DNA of 64,000 nt from Cubamyces lactineus (GCA_022376465.1 JACDTU010000015.1:620001-684000); one strand, 5' to 3'; shown: positions 11,162 to 23,446, counted from the stretch's first letter. A program made the numbers and translations. Notes: generated by a model from the letters alone, not told the origin.

Positions 11162-12190
11162 ATGTCAAATGCTCAAGAGCTATACGACCGTGAGTCTCGC
11201 ATTCGCTTGCACCCGAGACTGAACTAACCAAAGGCGATAGTCGCCCGCAAGTGGTTTGCGTTGACGCCGTTGGCCATATTCCCCGTCACCTTCGCCATTG
11301 ACGCGCCGTTTGGGAGGTTCTCGCCGTCGAAGGACAGTATATTCCTTGTCGACGGTGCGTAATCCCAGCCCAACCTCGTCTTGCCCCTGCGCTCACGCTC
11401 ATCGTCCTCTTTCCCAGGCATCAAGTCATGGATTTTCATGGAGCTCATTTCCCCTGCCTTCTTTATTTACACCTTCCTGCACTCCCCGCTCTCTCCAACC
11501 GGCGCATCGCCATCTCTCTCCCTCAACCACCCGCCAACGCTCCTCTCCGCGCTCTTCCTCCTGCATTACCTCAACCGCGCGCTCATCTCGCCTCTACGCA
11601 CACCCTCGCGTTCCAAGTCGCACATCCTCGTCCCCCTCAGCGCTGTCGCGTTCAACAGCGTGAATGGCTCGCTCCTCGGCACGTACCTCTCCTCGCCCGC
11701 CGCAAGTGCGTTCCTCAGCGACGCGTTCGCACGCCCGCGCTTCTGGGCCGGGGTCGCGCTCTGGGCGCTCGGGCTCGCGGGTAACATCGTTCACGACGAG
11801 ATCTTGCTCAACATCCGCAGGAAAGCCAAGGCGAAGGGCAAGGCGCGCGATAGCAACGGCGCTGCAAAGGACGATGATAACAACGGGAAGGTGAAGAAGA
11901 ACGCGCAGGAGCACTACGCGATCCCGCACGGGCTACTGTACCGCTTCATCTCGTACCCGAACTACTTCTGCGAGTGGACGGAATGGCTCGGGTTCGCGCT
12001 CGCTGCGTCCCCTGCGCCGTCCTTCACGTCGTTCGCCGCGTTCCTGGCGACCGTCAGCCCGCCGTGGCTGTTCCTTTTCTCAGAGTTCTTCCTCATGTTC
12101 CCCCGCGCGTGGAAGGGACACAAGTGGTATCACAGCCGCTTCCCCGACTACCCCAAGGAGCGCAAAGCGGTAATTCCTTTCTTGCTCTAG
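11162..12190 (+). CDS. Steroid 5-alpha-reductase-family membrane oxidoreductase
   Basis: Three exons, 11162-11189, 11241-11354 and 11418-12190, give 304 residues; all junctions keep frame (phases 1 and 1). The protein resembles fungal 3-oxo-5-alpha-steroid 4-dehydrogenase proteins: LFxIDAPFGRFSPS-like start, GIKSWIFMELISP, HYLNRALISPLR, NSVNGSLLGTYLSS, GNIVHDEILLNIRRKAKAKG, then the conserved end HYAIPHGLLYRFISYPNYF followed by ERKAVIPFLL. Several hydrophobic segments are expected to span the ER membrane. The family reduces a carbon-carbon double bond next to a carbonyl using NADPH; the natural fungal substrate is not known from sequence. A lysine-rich insert separates the INIRR and HYAIP parts. 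It lies downstream of GST on the same strand and converges with RER1. Confidence 0.9.
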
Positions 12191-12497
12191 ACCCCAATTA
12201 GACATCACGTGTTGTATGTTGTGATACACTTGGACGCTGAGTATGTGTACGTGGCATCATGTACTCATAGATACCTGGCAGCGACGTGGAACTACATATA
12301 TACCTCTTTCCGGCGCATGTGCGGCTGTAGGACCACCATTGTGTCTGCATTATCCTGAGGGTGAATAGAACATAGCGATATGGTATACGTAGCAGATCGT
12401 CTAGGTCGTAGCAAATGCGCACCGCCTGTCAATTCACGATGTGAGTATAACCATCGTAGGCGTCGGCGGCTATTTACGTACCATGCGCCATAAACCC
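12191..12497. other. Convergent intergenic gap
   Basis: A 307-bp gap between the 3' ends of the reductase (+) and RER1 (-). Nothing beyond probable 3' UTRs is seen. Confidence 0.5.
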
Positions 12498-13416
12498 TCA
12501 CCGGTGCGAACCACCGTAGCGCACCTTACGTCCAATGTCGAACGGGACGTACTTGTACTTGACCATGTGTCTATTTCCAGAGTGAATTCCAAGCAAATGA
12601 GATAGACAGAGGGCGGACGTACTGTATTTGCCGGCGCATGGTGAGCAGGAAGAGGACGAACCAGTAGACGACGAGGATCGGCCAGTACACGGGGACGTCG
12701 AACATTTCAAAGAACGAGCAAATGATGGCAATGAGCGTCGCGCGCGTCGCCGAGAGCCTATCGACCAACAGTGCTGTCAGACCGGAGACAATATGCGTTC
12801 GCAAGCCGGTGAAAAGGCGCACCAGAACTGCCACTCTGGCAGCCGCCGCACGAAAGGCCTGAACTCGTCGTCCCGCTGGGAGGGGAGAGGTGACGCTGAA
12901 CCCTCTGCACCTTCTTCTAGATCATCCGCGAGAAGGTCATCCTGCAGCGAGGGATCGAACTTGGGTTGCAGGAAGGCGAGGAGAAGGTTGAGGAGGTAGA
13001 TAGCGTGGGCGTCTGTAGATGGCGAGCCTAGGTCAGCTTATCCCTCCTTACGAGAAAGCTGAGCGGATTTCAGACATACAGGCCACTAAAAACGAGGTCA
13101 ATCGGACGCAAAGAGGATGTTACCGAGAAGGACGTACCGATGTACCACTAGACCGCGCACAGCAAAAGCACAGGCCAGTCAATGATTCCGTCCCAGACAG
13201 CTTCATCAGCCGAAATAGTGAATTACTCACCCCTTGCGCAAAGACGATCCTTAGCATAAACAAGGACAAGAGACCAGCCGTCCCTAGCCAGCGGTAGAGC
13301 ACGAAAGGAGTAACCCGGTCGAGCCATTGCTGGTACTGCCGGCGCGCCTTGGCGAGGTGGGTCGCCAGCGGCTCCATGGGGCCCGCAGAGGGCTCAGTGT
13401 CCGAAGAGGCCATCAT
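12498..13416 (-). CDS. RER1: RER1, Golgi-to-ER membrane protein retrieval receptor
   Basis: Six exons on the minus strand: 13416-13231, 13147-13138 (10 nt), 13085-13080 (6 nt), 13012-12823, 12757-12623 and 12570-12498, giving 199 residues (human-type RER1 is about 196). The two tiny exons add W-Y-I-V-A, completing the conserved GWYIV...AIYLLNLL stretch. Their flanks have good GT/AG signals and TTGAC or CTGAC branch points. Other landmarks are [53 protein letters not shown] and [16 protein letters not shown]. Four membrane segments in two hairpins fit the family. RER1 cycles between Golgi and ER and returns escaped membrane proteins. The start is the first of two adjacent ATGs (13416); the open frame upstream to 13743 is low-complexity and likely promoter. 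It is divergent from TDA10. Confidence 0.93.
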
Positions 13417-13769
13417 TTTCGCTGCCGTATCCTTTTTGTACAGTCCGCCAGAAGCTAGAGAGGCGGTAGAGAAAGACGAGGGCGACGAGGAGGAGGAGGA
13501 AGATGAAGGGACAGAGAGCGCGCAGACCGCGATTCGTGCAAATGCAACGCTGTCCAGTCCCTGCGCTCGCGCGGCGTTTGCCGAGACGCGCGCGCAGCCA
13601 AGCGCAGTCCAGATCGCGCCGCTCCTCCCGGCCCGCGCTGCCCTCGGATGGCGGGGAGCAGGCAGCTGAGGCTTTCTCTCAGCCATCGGGGCCACTCCGA
13701 GGCGGCACTCCGAATCCGCGGGATGGCCGCACGACTTGAACACAAACCACGACGAGCAGCAAAGTGGTC
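13417..13769. promoter_or_regulatory. Shared divergent promoter of RER1 and TDA10
   Basis: A 353-bp GC-rich gap between two divergent starts. It contains a serine-coding-like GGA/GGAAGA run (13480-13505). Antisense open frames here (for example 13349-13669) have no recognisable product. Confidence 0.5.
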
Positions 13770-14909
13770 ATGATGGCGGCGGAGGTGAGCTGCGTCTCCT
13801 GCTCGTCTCTACTCGTTCATTCAACTCACATCACCTCCAGACATCTTCAGATATACCGGAGGCGATACCTCACATGGTAGATCATGTCCTAGCGGAGCTT
13901 CGCGCTCATCGCGCGCGGCAAGGTGGTAAACCAGCGGCACCACCGTTGGTCGTCGGCGTGCAGGGGCCCCAGGGTAGCGGCAAGACATACCTAACGTCCA
14001 TCCTCCGCGACGTGCTGCAAGGACCTCCGCACAATCTATCCGTAGCCGTGTTATCGCTGGACGATCTCTACCTACCTCACGATGGACTCGTCAATCTCGC
14101 CAACACGCACCCGGACAATCCGCTCCTTCGAGGACGAGGGCAGCCGGGCACGCATGACGTCCCTCTGGGGACAGAACTGCTGAACAAGCTGAAGCGCATC
14201 AACTCGCCCGGGAACGTATACGAGCTAGAGCTTCCGAACTTTGACAAAAGCTTGTATGATGGCGAAGGAGACCGTGCGCCTCACGGGCCCATCGTCCGAC
14301 CTCCTATCGACGTCCTCCTCTTCGAGGGCTGGTGTGTCGGGTTCTACCCAATCCCTCAGGCGGAAGCCGAACGTCGCTATGCTCAGCCTGTCAAAGGGCT
14401 CGGGGACGATTTCTTGCAAAGGAGGGGCTATCGCCTCCAGGACGTGCTCGACGTGAACGAGAGGCTCAAGAGCTACGTTTCGTGGTGGGACCTCTTCGAT
14501 GCTTTCATACAGGTAAGTACATCGGCTCATATTTCTCACCAGTACCATCTTATCACTGAACGTTACCCCTAGATTAAGCCACCGGAAGAACATCCTTATA
14601 GCTATATTTACAAGTGGCGGTTACAACAGGAGCACAACATGAAGGCCCGCAACGGCGGGAAGGGCATGTCAGATGAGCAGGTTGAGAAGTGAGTGGCTGA
14701 TCCTGACCCTAGCGTAGTTCCATTGCTGAGCTCTCCTGGTGACTAGATTCGTCGATCGCTACATCCCGGGATACGTCTTTTTCGGCGACGGGGTCGTCTC
14801 TGGCTACACAGACGCGAGCGGTACGCGGATATCGCCGCCCTGGATAGGGCATGGTTTACAGGTGCAGATTGGCGAACACCGGGAGGTGTTACATGTGAGG
14901 AGATTCTAG
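13770..14909 (+). CDS. TDA10: TDA10-type P-loop kinase (D-glycerate 3-kinase family)
   Basis: Exons 13770-13784, 13841-14512, 14573-14688 and 14747-14909, 321 residues. The Walker A motif is GPQGSGKT (residues 47-54). Then come LSLDDLYLPHDGL, NPLLRGRGQPGTHD, ELPNFDKSLYDGEGDR, DVLLFEGWCVGF (Walker-B-like strand) and, after intron 2, YKWRLQQEHNMKARNGGKGMSDEQV, followed by FVDRYIPGY. This order matches yeast Tda10 and plant/fungal glycerate kinases, which phosphorylate D-glycerate with ATP. A five-codon first exon MMAAE is preferred over the unspliced frame starting at 13736, because the donor GTGAGC and acceptor CTCCAG fit and the shorter product matches family length. Shares a divergent promoter with RER1. 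Confidence 0.88.
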
Positions 14910-15096
14910 CTGTGCGAATTGCGGACCTACGTAGTCGTTCTCCTTGTAAGGATCCTATCAAGCTAACGCAGGGCTCCATCTCAATCGTTTCCCTTGTGTG
15001 CGCGGCGTTCCTTGTCGAGTTGGTCGACAGCGGGCCACTTCGCTGTGTTGGAGAGCCGAACTTCGTGGGCGAGGCGATGACAATTGCGGGCTCGTT

Positions 15097-17602
15097 TCAC
15101 GATGTGTCGCTGCGAAGTCCCTTGCTGTCAGATTCAGCAGGCTTTTCTTCGTCCCTCGGGCGCTTTCCCCGCGGTTTGTCTTCCTTGTCGGGGCTGCAAT
15201 TGAGGTCAAGTTGGTCTGCGAGCCGGTCGTTCAGAGGCCATTTGGCATTCTTGTCGCGGATAGAGTCCACGAGAAGGTTTCCAAACATCCGATGACTGTT
15301 GGCCCTCTTTGCGATCTTCTTGCGGTTATATGCCGATGCGAGACTGTGATCGTCGCTCAGATCCCATCCCGGTTCCGTATCCGAGTTAGAGCCAGAGCCA
15401 GAGTTCGAGTCTGAGCCCGAGTCCGTGTCGAATTCGGCTAGATAGTATGCCGAGCCGTCGAAACCGCTCACTGCCGCGATTTTCTTGGGATTTACAGAGG
15501 CAACGGAAGAAAACTCTTGGGCCTTGTAATACCTCCCAAATCGTCGGAGGAGTACGGTGACGATATGATGAATAGGATGTTCCTGTTCCTGCGAAATTCC
15601 CGTAGATAACGATAACTCGATGGTGTTGGAGGGAGATGGAGAGGGGAGCTGCCGTTTGTGAAGCGTTTGTGTAGGTACAGGAGGCAAAGGAGTAGAGTCG
15701 TCGCGTGCCACAGACGGGTCCACAGAGGTAGGGAGAGGCTCGCGGAGGAAAGTGACGGGCTTCTGCGTATTGGTCATGAGATAACCCTCCGATATGGCAA
15801 GCCTCTTCAGCAGACCGCAGGTGTACTCTTTATGGTTCGTCGTCTCCCCGTGGTCGAAGAAGTAGTACATGAAGTGGCCCACGTCGGGGCAGTTATGCGG
15901 AAGATACCGGATTGCGCACCAAACCAACACGTATAGAAACGACTCCAAGTCGTCTGCGACGTCGACGTGTTTCGTGGGATTGTTCAGTGCGTTGACAGAC
16001 AAATACTGCCATGTACCCTAGTATGTGTTAGAAGAGCTTAGAAGCGTATGGACAGCTAGAGTAACAATTACTCACTGTTCGATCAGGATGGCGAGGTTCC
16101 AAGTCATATTCATTGATTTCTTTCGAAATTTCCCAATCTGTAAGCAAGCCGCGATAGATCACCGTACCCTGGGGGCTCTTGTCTACAGGAATCATGATCA
16201 TGTTCCCAACACTGACATCCCGATGAATGACTTTAGCCTTCTTGTAGGCCTCCTTGTGCGCTATGAAGCCGAATGAGCATCCGGTAGATCACATACATGG
16301 GTAACCTGGGAATACGCACCTAAGACGCAGTCTGACAGAATCTTGACGAGCTGCTTGCCGTTGGAGAACTCGTAGATCGGCTTGCCGACCTCCTTGACGA
16401 CAATACGGTAATGCCGGTGCTCCTTCATCTGGCACTCCCTCTCTGGATTCCCGTTCGCGAGCTGCCAGATCTCCTGCGCTACCGTCTTCTGGCCAAGGAC
16501 GTCACCATGACAGAGCAGCGGAGGGATATTCTTGACACGCTTGGAGTTGAGGTAGGCGAGGATCTCGCCCTCCGGCTTCAAGCGTTTACCCACCACGCGC
16601 CAGTAATCCTTCAAGTATGCGAAGGGTCGTTTGGGATCGCCGACATTGTATGCAACAAACCCGTGAGTGCCACGCCCAAGCAGCTCTGGCGCGACATATG
16701 TAGGCTTCGCAACGAGGAAGTCTCTCGGCCCGTCTTCGCAACCTACCGTCAACTTATACCATGGATAGTCTTCGCGAAGCGTCTCCACGAAGACTTCACG
16801 AGCGTGGTCGTCGACAGGGAGTATCTTGGTTTTCCATGCGACCATCGCATCGTATTCTGGGCTGTCGCGATGGATGCGAACCGCAGATGGGTCATGGCCG
16901 CGAGCTTCGGGGGAAGCGTGCGAGAGACGCCAGAATACCCGGCCAAGCTTCGCTGGATTCGCCTTGTAGTTGATTTGGGAGGAGTAGATGATCCCTGCAC
17001 GGTCAGACATAGCAACACGTACATATTCCCCGAGGAGGAGAAGAGTGAAATGATGCGTGACCAGCTGGTACTTGAAGACGATGCTGCTGGTAGTGGTGAT
17101 CTGGGCAATAAGCCCCTTCCGTGATCGCCCAGGAATCGGATAGCTGGCCACTTCTTCTACAACGCCTGCATCCGGGTCGTCTGCGTATCCGGTCTCGCAT
17201 TCAATAGAGACCTCGATCGTCGACCAGTCCGTTCGCCTGTCGATAACGGCACTCGAGCCCGCAGAGTACATCCCGCAGCCAGCCTTGTTCTCAGTTGCGT
17301 CACGATTGTCGTGCGTGGAATGGGTAGCCACAAGGAGGGAGCCTGACAGCACGGCCCGAGTGTTGATAGCATCGGCCTGGTCGCATGTGAGTGATGTGGC
17401 ATATCCACAAGAAGCTCATCTGAGTCCACTCGAATTTAATACTCACAAATGCTTCGTATATCGCAGATTCGCAACCATTCGTGGGAACAGAATCGAAGAG
17501 ATTGTCAAAGAACACATCTTCTGGTTCGCCTGCGACCGGTTTCACAAGCTCGTGCATAAAAATGTCGAAGTCGAGTCTCGTGGCTAGTAATTCCTGGTCC
17601 AT
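15097..17602 (-). CDS. FunK1-type fungal protein kinase C
   Basis: Four minus-strand exons, 17602-17447, 17376-16320, 16260-16076 and 16017-15097, give 772 residues. The first exon (52 codons, MDQELLATRL start, GEPEDVFFDNLFDSVPTNG) is the part missing from kinase A. Motifs are FAYLKDYWR (beta3-like lysine), HGDVLGQ, VIHRDVSVGN (HRD 417-419), TDWEISK, GTWQYLSVNAL (residue 467) and DDLESFLYVL. It is nearly identical to A through exon 2 but diverges in the catalytic-loop exon and C-terminal tail, which carries a serine/aspartate-rich stretch and an RGKRPRDEEK basic patch. It is head to head with kinase D across a 786-bp gap. Confidence 0.87.
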
Positions 17603-18388
17603 TGTGTGTGTCCAGTCGACGTTCGTGGATGGCGGTGGCGGCCTTCCGGGACGAGACTAGCAAGCGGCTTCGTAGGTTGGTTGTCACTGGGAACAGTAGT
17701 CAGACTGAGTGCCTCAGACAACGGGAAGTTGAATAGGCGAATCCGAGTTTCGGCTGGTTGAGCCACCTCGCAGCCCATGGCGAGACATAAGCAACAATGG
17801 CTATTAAATGGAGGACATCTACCTCGTGAAGAAAACTTGATCAGCTGAATATCCGCGGGAAGCGTGTGCGGGAAACCGTCGAGTCGCACTCGCATTCATT
17901 GTTGAAGTCACTTGGCTGCCGATTAGGTGGCTGTGCCGAACGAGCGGAGATTGAACGACTGCCACTGCCAGGTGTCGATGTTCCAGCTACCGCCTCTACT
18001 AGTACTAGAGCGGATATTTCAGCCCGCCAGACGCATCTACGTTACAGAAAACAAATCCTTTCCAGGTCATAAAGATGTGCATATGTCACCTATGCGAGCG
18101 TGCCACGTCGAGAAAGACTTGTCTTGGACAAAGATCCAGAGCGCCTGGGGGATAAGTACTTGGGCGCTTGTCTCCCGCAGCTTAGCCACAATCCACTACC
18201 ACGCCGACACAACGCAGCCTCGGCCGATTGAGCCATGACTTCTTTCATGAAACACCCTTTGTCTATCGAGCCCTGTGCTTCCGGTATAGGCTCACAATCA
18301 CCGGCGCTTCCTGTGGCTAAACTACAACAATATAAAGTCCGCCCAGATGCGTTGGCAAACAACGGTTCACAGCTTGAAGCTCGTCATC
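17603..18388. promoter_or_regulatory. Divergent promoter region between kinases C and D
   Basis: The D side (about 17930-18340) is a drifted copy of the promoter regions of kinases B and E, including CTAAACTACA just before the TATA box TATAAA at 18331-18336. No gene is seen in it. Confidence 0.55.
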
Positions 18389-20766
18389 ATGCTTTCTTAC
18401 GGCAAATTCATGGCAGAGTTCTTACCTCCAGTCGAAGGCGAACCAAACGACAACACCTACGATCACATGTTCGATGCAGTCCCCGCAAATGGGAAAGAGC
18501 AAGACATACATCAACTGTTCGTACGTGGCATAGTCCAAGCTCACTCTCGTACTGGATGATATAACCTAACAAGAAATCAGGTTGAAGCCGTCAATAACGC
18601 AGGCGTCCTAGGCGATTTTTCTTTGGCTGCCACAGATGCACTTCCAAATCGCACTTATCCAAAGAGGAGGAAGACCGACGTGGGGATGTACCGCAAAGGC
18701 ACGGTGCCACCTACCGGCAGACGTACGGGCTGGGCGGCCATCGAGCTCACTGTCGTGTTCAAGGCCCATTATGATCAATACGACTCCACTGAGGACGAGT
18801 CGGTCGACTGTGAGGATGATCTCGGGCAGATCCCCAGCTACGCAAGTAGCGTTTTCAGCCGCCAGCATGTCACCCACCATTTCGTTGTCATAATTCTGGG
18901 CGACTGTGCATGGATAGCGCGGATTGACCACGCGGGGCTCGTCTCCTCTTCCAAGTTCAACTACAAGCAAGAGCCTGCCAAGCTGGGCCAGTTCCTCTGG
19001 CGACTCGCCCACGCGTCCCCGGAGACTCGCGGGCGCGATCCCACCGCCGTCTACGTCTCCCCGACCAGCCCTGAGGGCCTCGAGATGCTTGCTTGGGAGA
19101 CGAAGACGCTTCCAGCCGACGACTACACACGCCAGCTCTTCGTAAAGACCCTCGATCGCGGCTGGGCTTGGTGGAAGCTGAAGGTCCGGGACGGAGACGG
19201 CTACAAGGAGTTCCTGGTGGCGAAGCCTACGTTCATTGCTCCTGGTGTCGTTGGCCGGGCAACTCGAGGATACGTCGCATACGACAAGAGCAACAAAGAT
19301 CGCCCCTTCGTGTACGTCAAGGACTGTTGGCGGGTCGTGCACGAACGCTCCGAGCTCGAAGGCGACATCCTCGCTGTGCTCAATCAACACGAGGTGTCGA
19401 ATGTTCCGACCGTGCTCTGCCATGGAGATGTGGAGGGGCAGCGCACGGTGTCGCAGGACGTCTGGGCCAGCCTGCACCCGACGAAGGAATGCCGTATGAA
19501 GGCGCATCAACACTATCGACTGGTCGTGAACGAGGTCGGTCTGTCCCTCAAGATGTTCCCGAACGGGAGAGAACTAGTGTCGGTCCTGATTGACTGCATC
19601 GAAGGTGTGTTCATAATGTGTTATCTGCGCATCTTCGCAGCTCACGACGATCGCAGCGCACGAGGAGGCGTACACGAAGGCCAATATCATGCACAGGGAC
19701 ATCAGTGTTGGCAATATCCTGCTCATTCCGTGCGGCGAGCATCCGGTGGACAAGCAGCCGCTATACAAGGGGCTGCTGACGGACTGGGAGCTGTCGAAGC
19801 GGACGGAGTACAATGATCTAGAAGCGCGCCACCCGGATCGAAATGTGAGCCGTGTTTATTGCACTCAGATATTGGAGTTGTGTTGACGCTGTCCAGGGAA
19901 CTTGGCAATTCCTATCGGTGAACGCGCTCAGGCATCCCAAAGCTCAGATTGAGATCGCCGACGAGCTTGAGTCGTTCTTCCACGTCCTACTCTACTGCGC
20001 GATCAGGTTCCTCCCACATACCTGCGACAACGTGAGCCGATTCATGTATGACTTCTTCGATCGCGGCGAGACTGTCGGCCGTAGCTGGTACACCTGCTCC
20101 ATTCTCAAGTGGTCAGTGTTATACCGAGGCTGCATCGAGAGCGCTTCTGGCGTACCAATTGTGTTCCTCACTCGAACTCGAACTAAGGAAGAGATCGCCG
20201 CTGCGGTTGCGGAGGTTGAGGGGACGCCATATCTGCCACTACAAGAATTGTTACCGGAGGGGTCCACAGTCAGCGCGAAGACAATCAATCCGGAGGATCA
20301 GCGACACCCCATCGACGAGATTCTGAGGACGCTCTTGGGGTGGTTCAAGGCGCGTTATAAACTCGTAAGGCTGGCGGAAATGGCACGACCATCTACTTCA
20401 GATTTCTCGCTCGGCGACGTGGACCTCGATGACCCTCGTTCACTGGCTAAATGGCAGCGCAATGTCAACGGGTTGCCTCAAAACACTGCTTCACGACCCC
20501 TGCCGGACATAGCTAAGCTCAGAGAAACCGCACAGAATATCGTCACCCACACGCCCATTCTCAGCCTTCTCACTGCAACAGTCCACGGGGTAAATTGGAA
20601 GAAGAAGTGGATGCGTGACGACAAGCAGCCCGACCAGCTCGATCCGGATTTCGACCCCGGCGATCCGGAGAAGTGCTTGGGCAAGCGCACAACAAGAGAC
20701 GACGACGTGCTCGAGGAGTCGCAGCCCGACAGCAAGCGTGCTCGCAGCGTTGGCTCCCAAGGATGA
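18389..20766 (+). CDS. FunK1-type fungal protein kinase D
   Basis: Exons 18389-18520, 18581-19604, 19657-19844 and 19897-20766 give 737 residues. The start MLSYGKFMAEF is the first in-frame ATG at a workable distance (52 nt) after the TATA box at 18331; an ATG at 18347 lies only 11 nt past it. Compared with kinases B and E, about 50 codons of the normal first exon are missing, including the MADGQ start, so the N-terminus is shortened. Motifs are FVYVKDCWR, HGDVEGQ, IMHRDISVGN (HRD 398-400), TDWELSK, GTWQFLSVNAL and DELESFFHVL. The middle of exon 2 and exon 3 are almost identical to B and E, whereas both ends are clearly divergent. The tail carries a GKRTTRDDD region and ends SKRARSVGSQG. Confidence 0.83.
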
Positions 20767-21511
20767 ATGAAGTCCGACCTTCTTCCCTCGCACACCTGGG
20801 CATTTCATGCTCCCGAGCTCGACTTGTAGTGTTAGGATTTGTATTAGTACCTTGATCGCCAATGCATGACTGTTGATTTTTCGCTTTCTGTTGTCGTCCC
20901 CGGTCACGGGACGTTTTGTGCAAGCCTGCAAGGCAGATATTCGAGCCGGTTGATAAGAAACAGTGCTACCACCCTACCGACTCCGCCGTGTTGAACCCCG
21001 TGCCCATAACGGCAATGCCAGGCGGGTCTGTCGCGCTTTCCTTTGCTACTCTGCTACGTCAGGCGTGAAGCTGTCCAGCGAACGTCCACAACGGTGGGTT
21101 TGAATGTATCGTAATGTTCTTCCAGTATTCTTGACACTAGCAGACTTTGAGTCACACCTTTTCCAGTGCCACAGTGTGTAGCGCGGGCTCACCTAGGAGA
21201 CAGAGAAGTACGCGGGGTAGCTGCTATGTGCGAGACGCATAGCCCATTTGCCTTACAACCTCAACACACAGTGCGATTTGACGCCATGTAGGTACCGTCG
21301 CCTGGGGTCATTACGGCCGCCTACGGCTCCACACATCATGCAGACACTCGGACGCTTGCCCGCGAGGCGACTCGGAGGACGGCGATGTATATTAGGCGAG
21401 TCAAGTCGGCGTTGCAGAGCAGGAGACCTAACCAGAGCACCCCAAGCTCAACTGCTCATCCTAACCGCGCCCTCAGCAACTGCATCCCGCAATCCAGATT
21501 CTCATCTAGTC
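20767..21511. other. Intergenic stretch with an edge repeat
   Basis: It contains kinase D 3' UTR-like sequence, the repeat 21063-21222 (see separate entry), and from about 21225 the duplicated unit that leads into the secreted-protein gene. A weak TATATTA lies at 21389-21395. Confidence 0.55.
21063..21222. repeat. Dispersed repeat, copy 1
   Basis: About 140-160 bp resembling 63863-64000 in the same orientation, sharing GTGAAGCTGT, CAGCGAACGTCCA, TCGTAATGTTCTTC and CTCACCTAGGAGAC with scattered differences. It abuts the left border of the right-hand duplicated unit. Confidence 0.7.
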
Positions 21512-21967
21512 ATGAAGTACCTCATCGCCTTTGCTACTCTCGCCGCTACCGCCAGTCAGGTCTCCGCCATCTGCCCTGGCTTCAACTACGCCATTGGAAA
21601 CCAGATCGTTCTCGGGGGCGGTTATTCGCGCTGTAGGCCCCCGTTAGGGAATGCTCCGCGCCATGCACTGACTTCTCGCTTCCGCAGGGAACGTCTACGA
21701 TGACAGCTGCAATGTCGCCGATGGTCTCACTACGAACGGCAACCCATGCGACCAGGGAATCTTTGGGTGCTCGCCGCCTCCCATTCTGTTCGACCGGTAC
21801 ACGAGCACAGTCACGGGCCTCATCTACGCCTGCCGTCCTGACCCGAACTCGGGCGTGTGTGGCAGCGACGTCATCTCCGTCTGTGTGAGTAGCCAGTGGT
21901 TACCACCTTGATCACTCGATAGTAGGATGCTGACGAGACGGGACAGTGCCGCAACGACGGGAACTAA
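21512..21967 (+). CDS. Small secreted cysteine-rich protein, copy 2
   Basis: Exons 21512-21620, 21688-21884 and 21947-21967 give 108 residues, the same structure and length as copy 1 at 6973-7437. The signal peptide differs by at least one substitution (valine to alanine). All eight cysteines, the intron positions and the SVCCRNDGN end are kept, while both introns differ more than the exons. That suggests the coding sequence is under constraint. The TATA element is altered (TATATTA instead of TATATAA). It lies 1.5 kb upstream of kinase E on the same strand. Function unknown; secretion is inferred from the signal peptide only. Confidence 0.8.
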
Positions 21968-23446
21968 GGGCGTATCGAATGTACGGAACGGCGGTCCTCT
22001 AAGTTGACGTAGGCTGGTGGTTGTATACGTAGGCCGACGATGAAGGGAGAGTATGTAGTAACGAGGAGCTTCAACGAGAATGAGGTCGTATAGTTGATGT
22101 GCGAGAGCCTGACTTGGACGCGCAAAGCGCACGAGAAGGGCACCACCAACGTCACGCGGCTACGCCGAATGTGGTGGCCCGGACACTTGTGCTGGTCACA
22201 CTGCGAAGGTGCGAGTGAAGTCGCAATTGAGGCAGGCCTGCGCATCTCGGAGCTATACCATGCTTAATCTTACTATGAAAGCCAAACGACGCGGAATATA
22301 ATGCATACTCTTCAAAAGTATTGAGCGCACGCTCGCGACGGGTAACGGGGGCATCGCGGTGAATCAGCGGAGCTTGGACAACTTGATGTACCTGTAAGGA
22401 CGTTTGAGGGCTACCGAAGTTCCATCCTAGCTTCACAAACCTTCAGTACGAATATGCGGAGTCCGGACTCGGAAGTCGAACTTGGTGAATTCATGTCCCG
22501 TTGTGTGTGCCGAGTCAGGTTTTGCGGGTGGTGGTGACAGGTTTACGGCGAAAGGCTAGCCAGCACTCCGGCAATTGTCGACTGTGTTAACCCGGATCAT
22601 AGGGCGAATGTCAGTGCAGGTGGCTAATCTCACTTCATCTGTCAAGCCACGTTGTAGTCAGCGAGCCATTGTAACACATTACGAACAATAAATGCATCGG
22701 ATCAATCAGTTACCTCGTGGCGCAAGTATGGTTGAATGTTCTTGCGCGGCTGGCATGGCGGCACACTCAAACTCACTCAGCGCATCGTCTGGAGACTGGC
22801 GTATCTTGGCTAAGTCCTCATGTCAGTGTCGTCGTAAGGACGAACAAAGACAATGAAGAGACATTTCATTGACCTGGTGAAGCAACCAATGGCTTATTGT
22901 TCTTGCTTGGCACAGTCATGACGCGACTTGGAATTAGCACAAAGTTCGCATTGTCGTGACTGGCTGTTGAAGTTTGGCTGGTGGCTGTGCTCAAGCGCAG
23001 AGATGGAACGACTGTGTGTCGACGTTCTAACGGCTCTATCGTGCGTTTACCACGGCGCGCACATGGCATCTTGGCATTGATATCTCAACTTGCGATTATT
23101 CACATATGTCGCCAGTGCATGCATGCTATTCCAAGAAAGAGTTGGCTAGGAGATGAGGGAAAGCGCCAGAGCGATGAGGACGGGCGCTTGGTCTACTAGG
23201 CGAGTTGCGGCCGTCGGGCGCTTGTCTTCCGCAACTTAGCCACCACCCACCACCAGGCTCACGCAACGCAGCCCCGTCGATTTAGCCATAATTTGATCGG
23301 CGACGCGCATCTCCTTTGTCCGTTTGTTCTCTCCTTCCAGTTTGGGCTCACAATCATCAGCGCTTCTCGTGGCTAAACTACACCAGTATATAGTCTGCCC
23401 AATCTCCCGTGAGTCCCCCCGCCGCCCTCTTCCTTCTCCCACAACC
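21968..23446. other. Duplicated intergenic block with kinase E promoter
   Basis: Inverted counterpart of 5457-6972. TATATA at 23387-23392 lies 55 nt before the kinase E start. No gene is supported. Confidence 0.6.

Noticed and set aside
13349..13669. Plus-strand 106-codon frame opposite the RER1 start
   Set aside because: It is the antisense shadow of RER1 exon 1 and the divergent promoter.
13417..13743. Extended N-terminus of RER1
   Set aside because: Low-complexity arginine/serine-rich translation unlike any RER1; better explained as GC-rich promoter.
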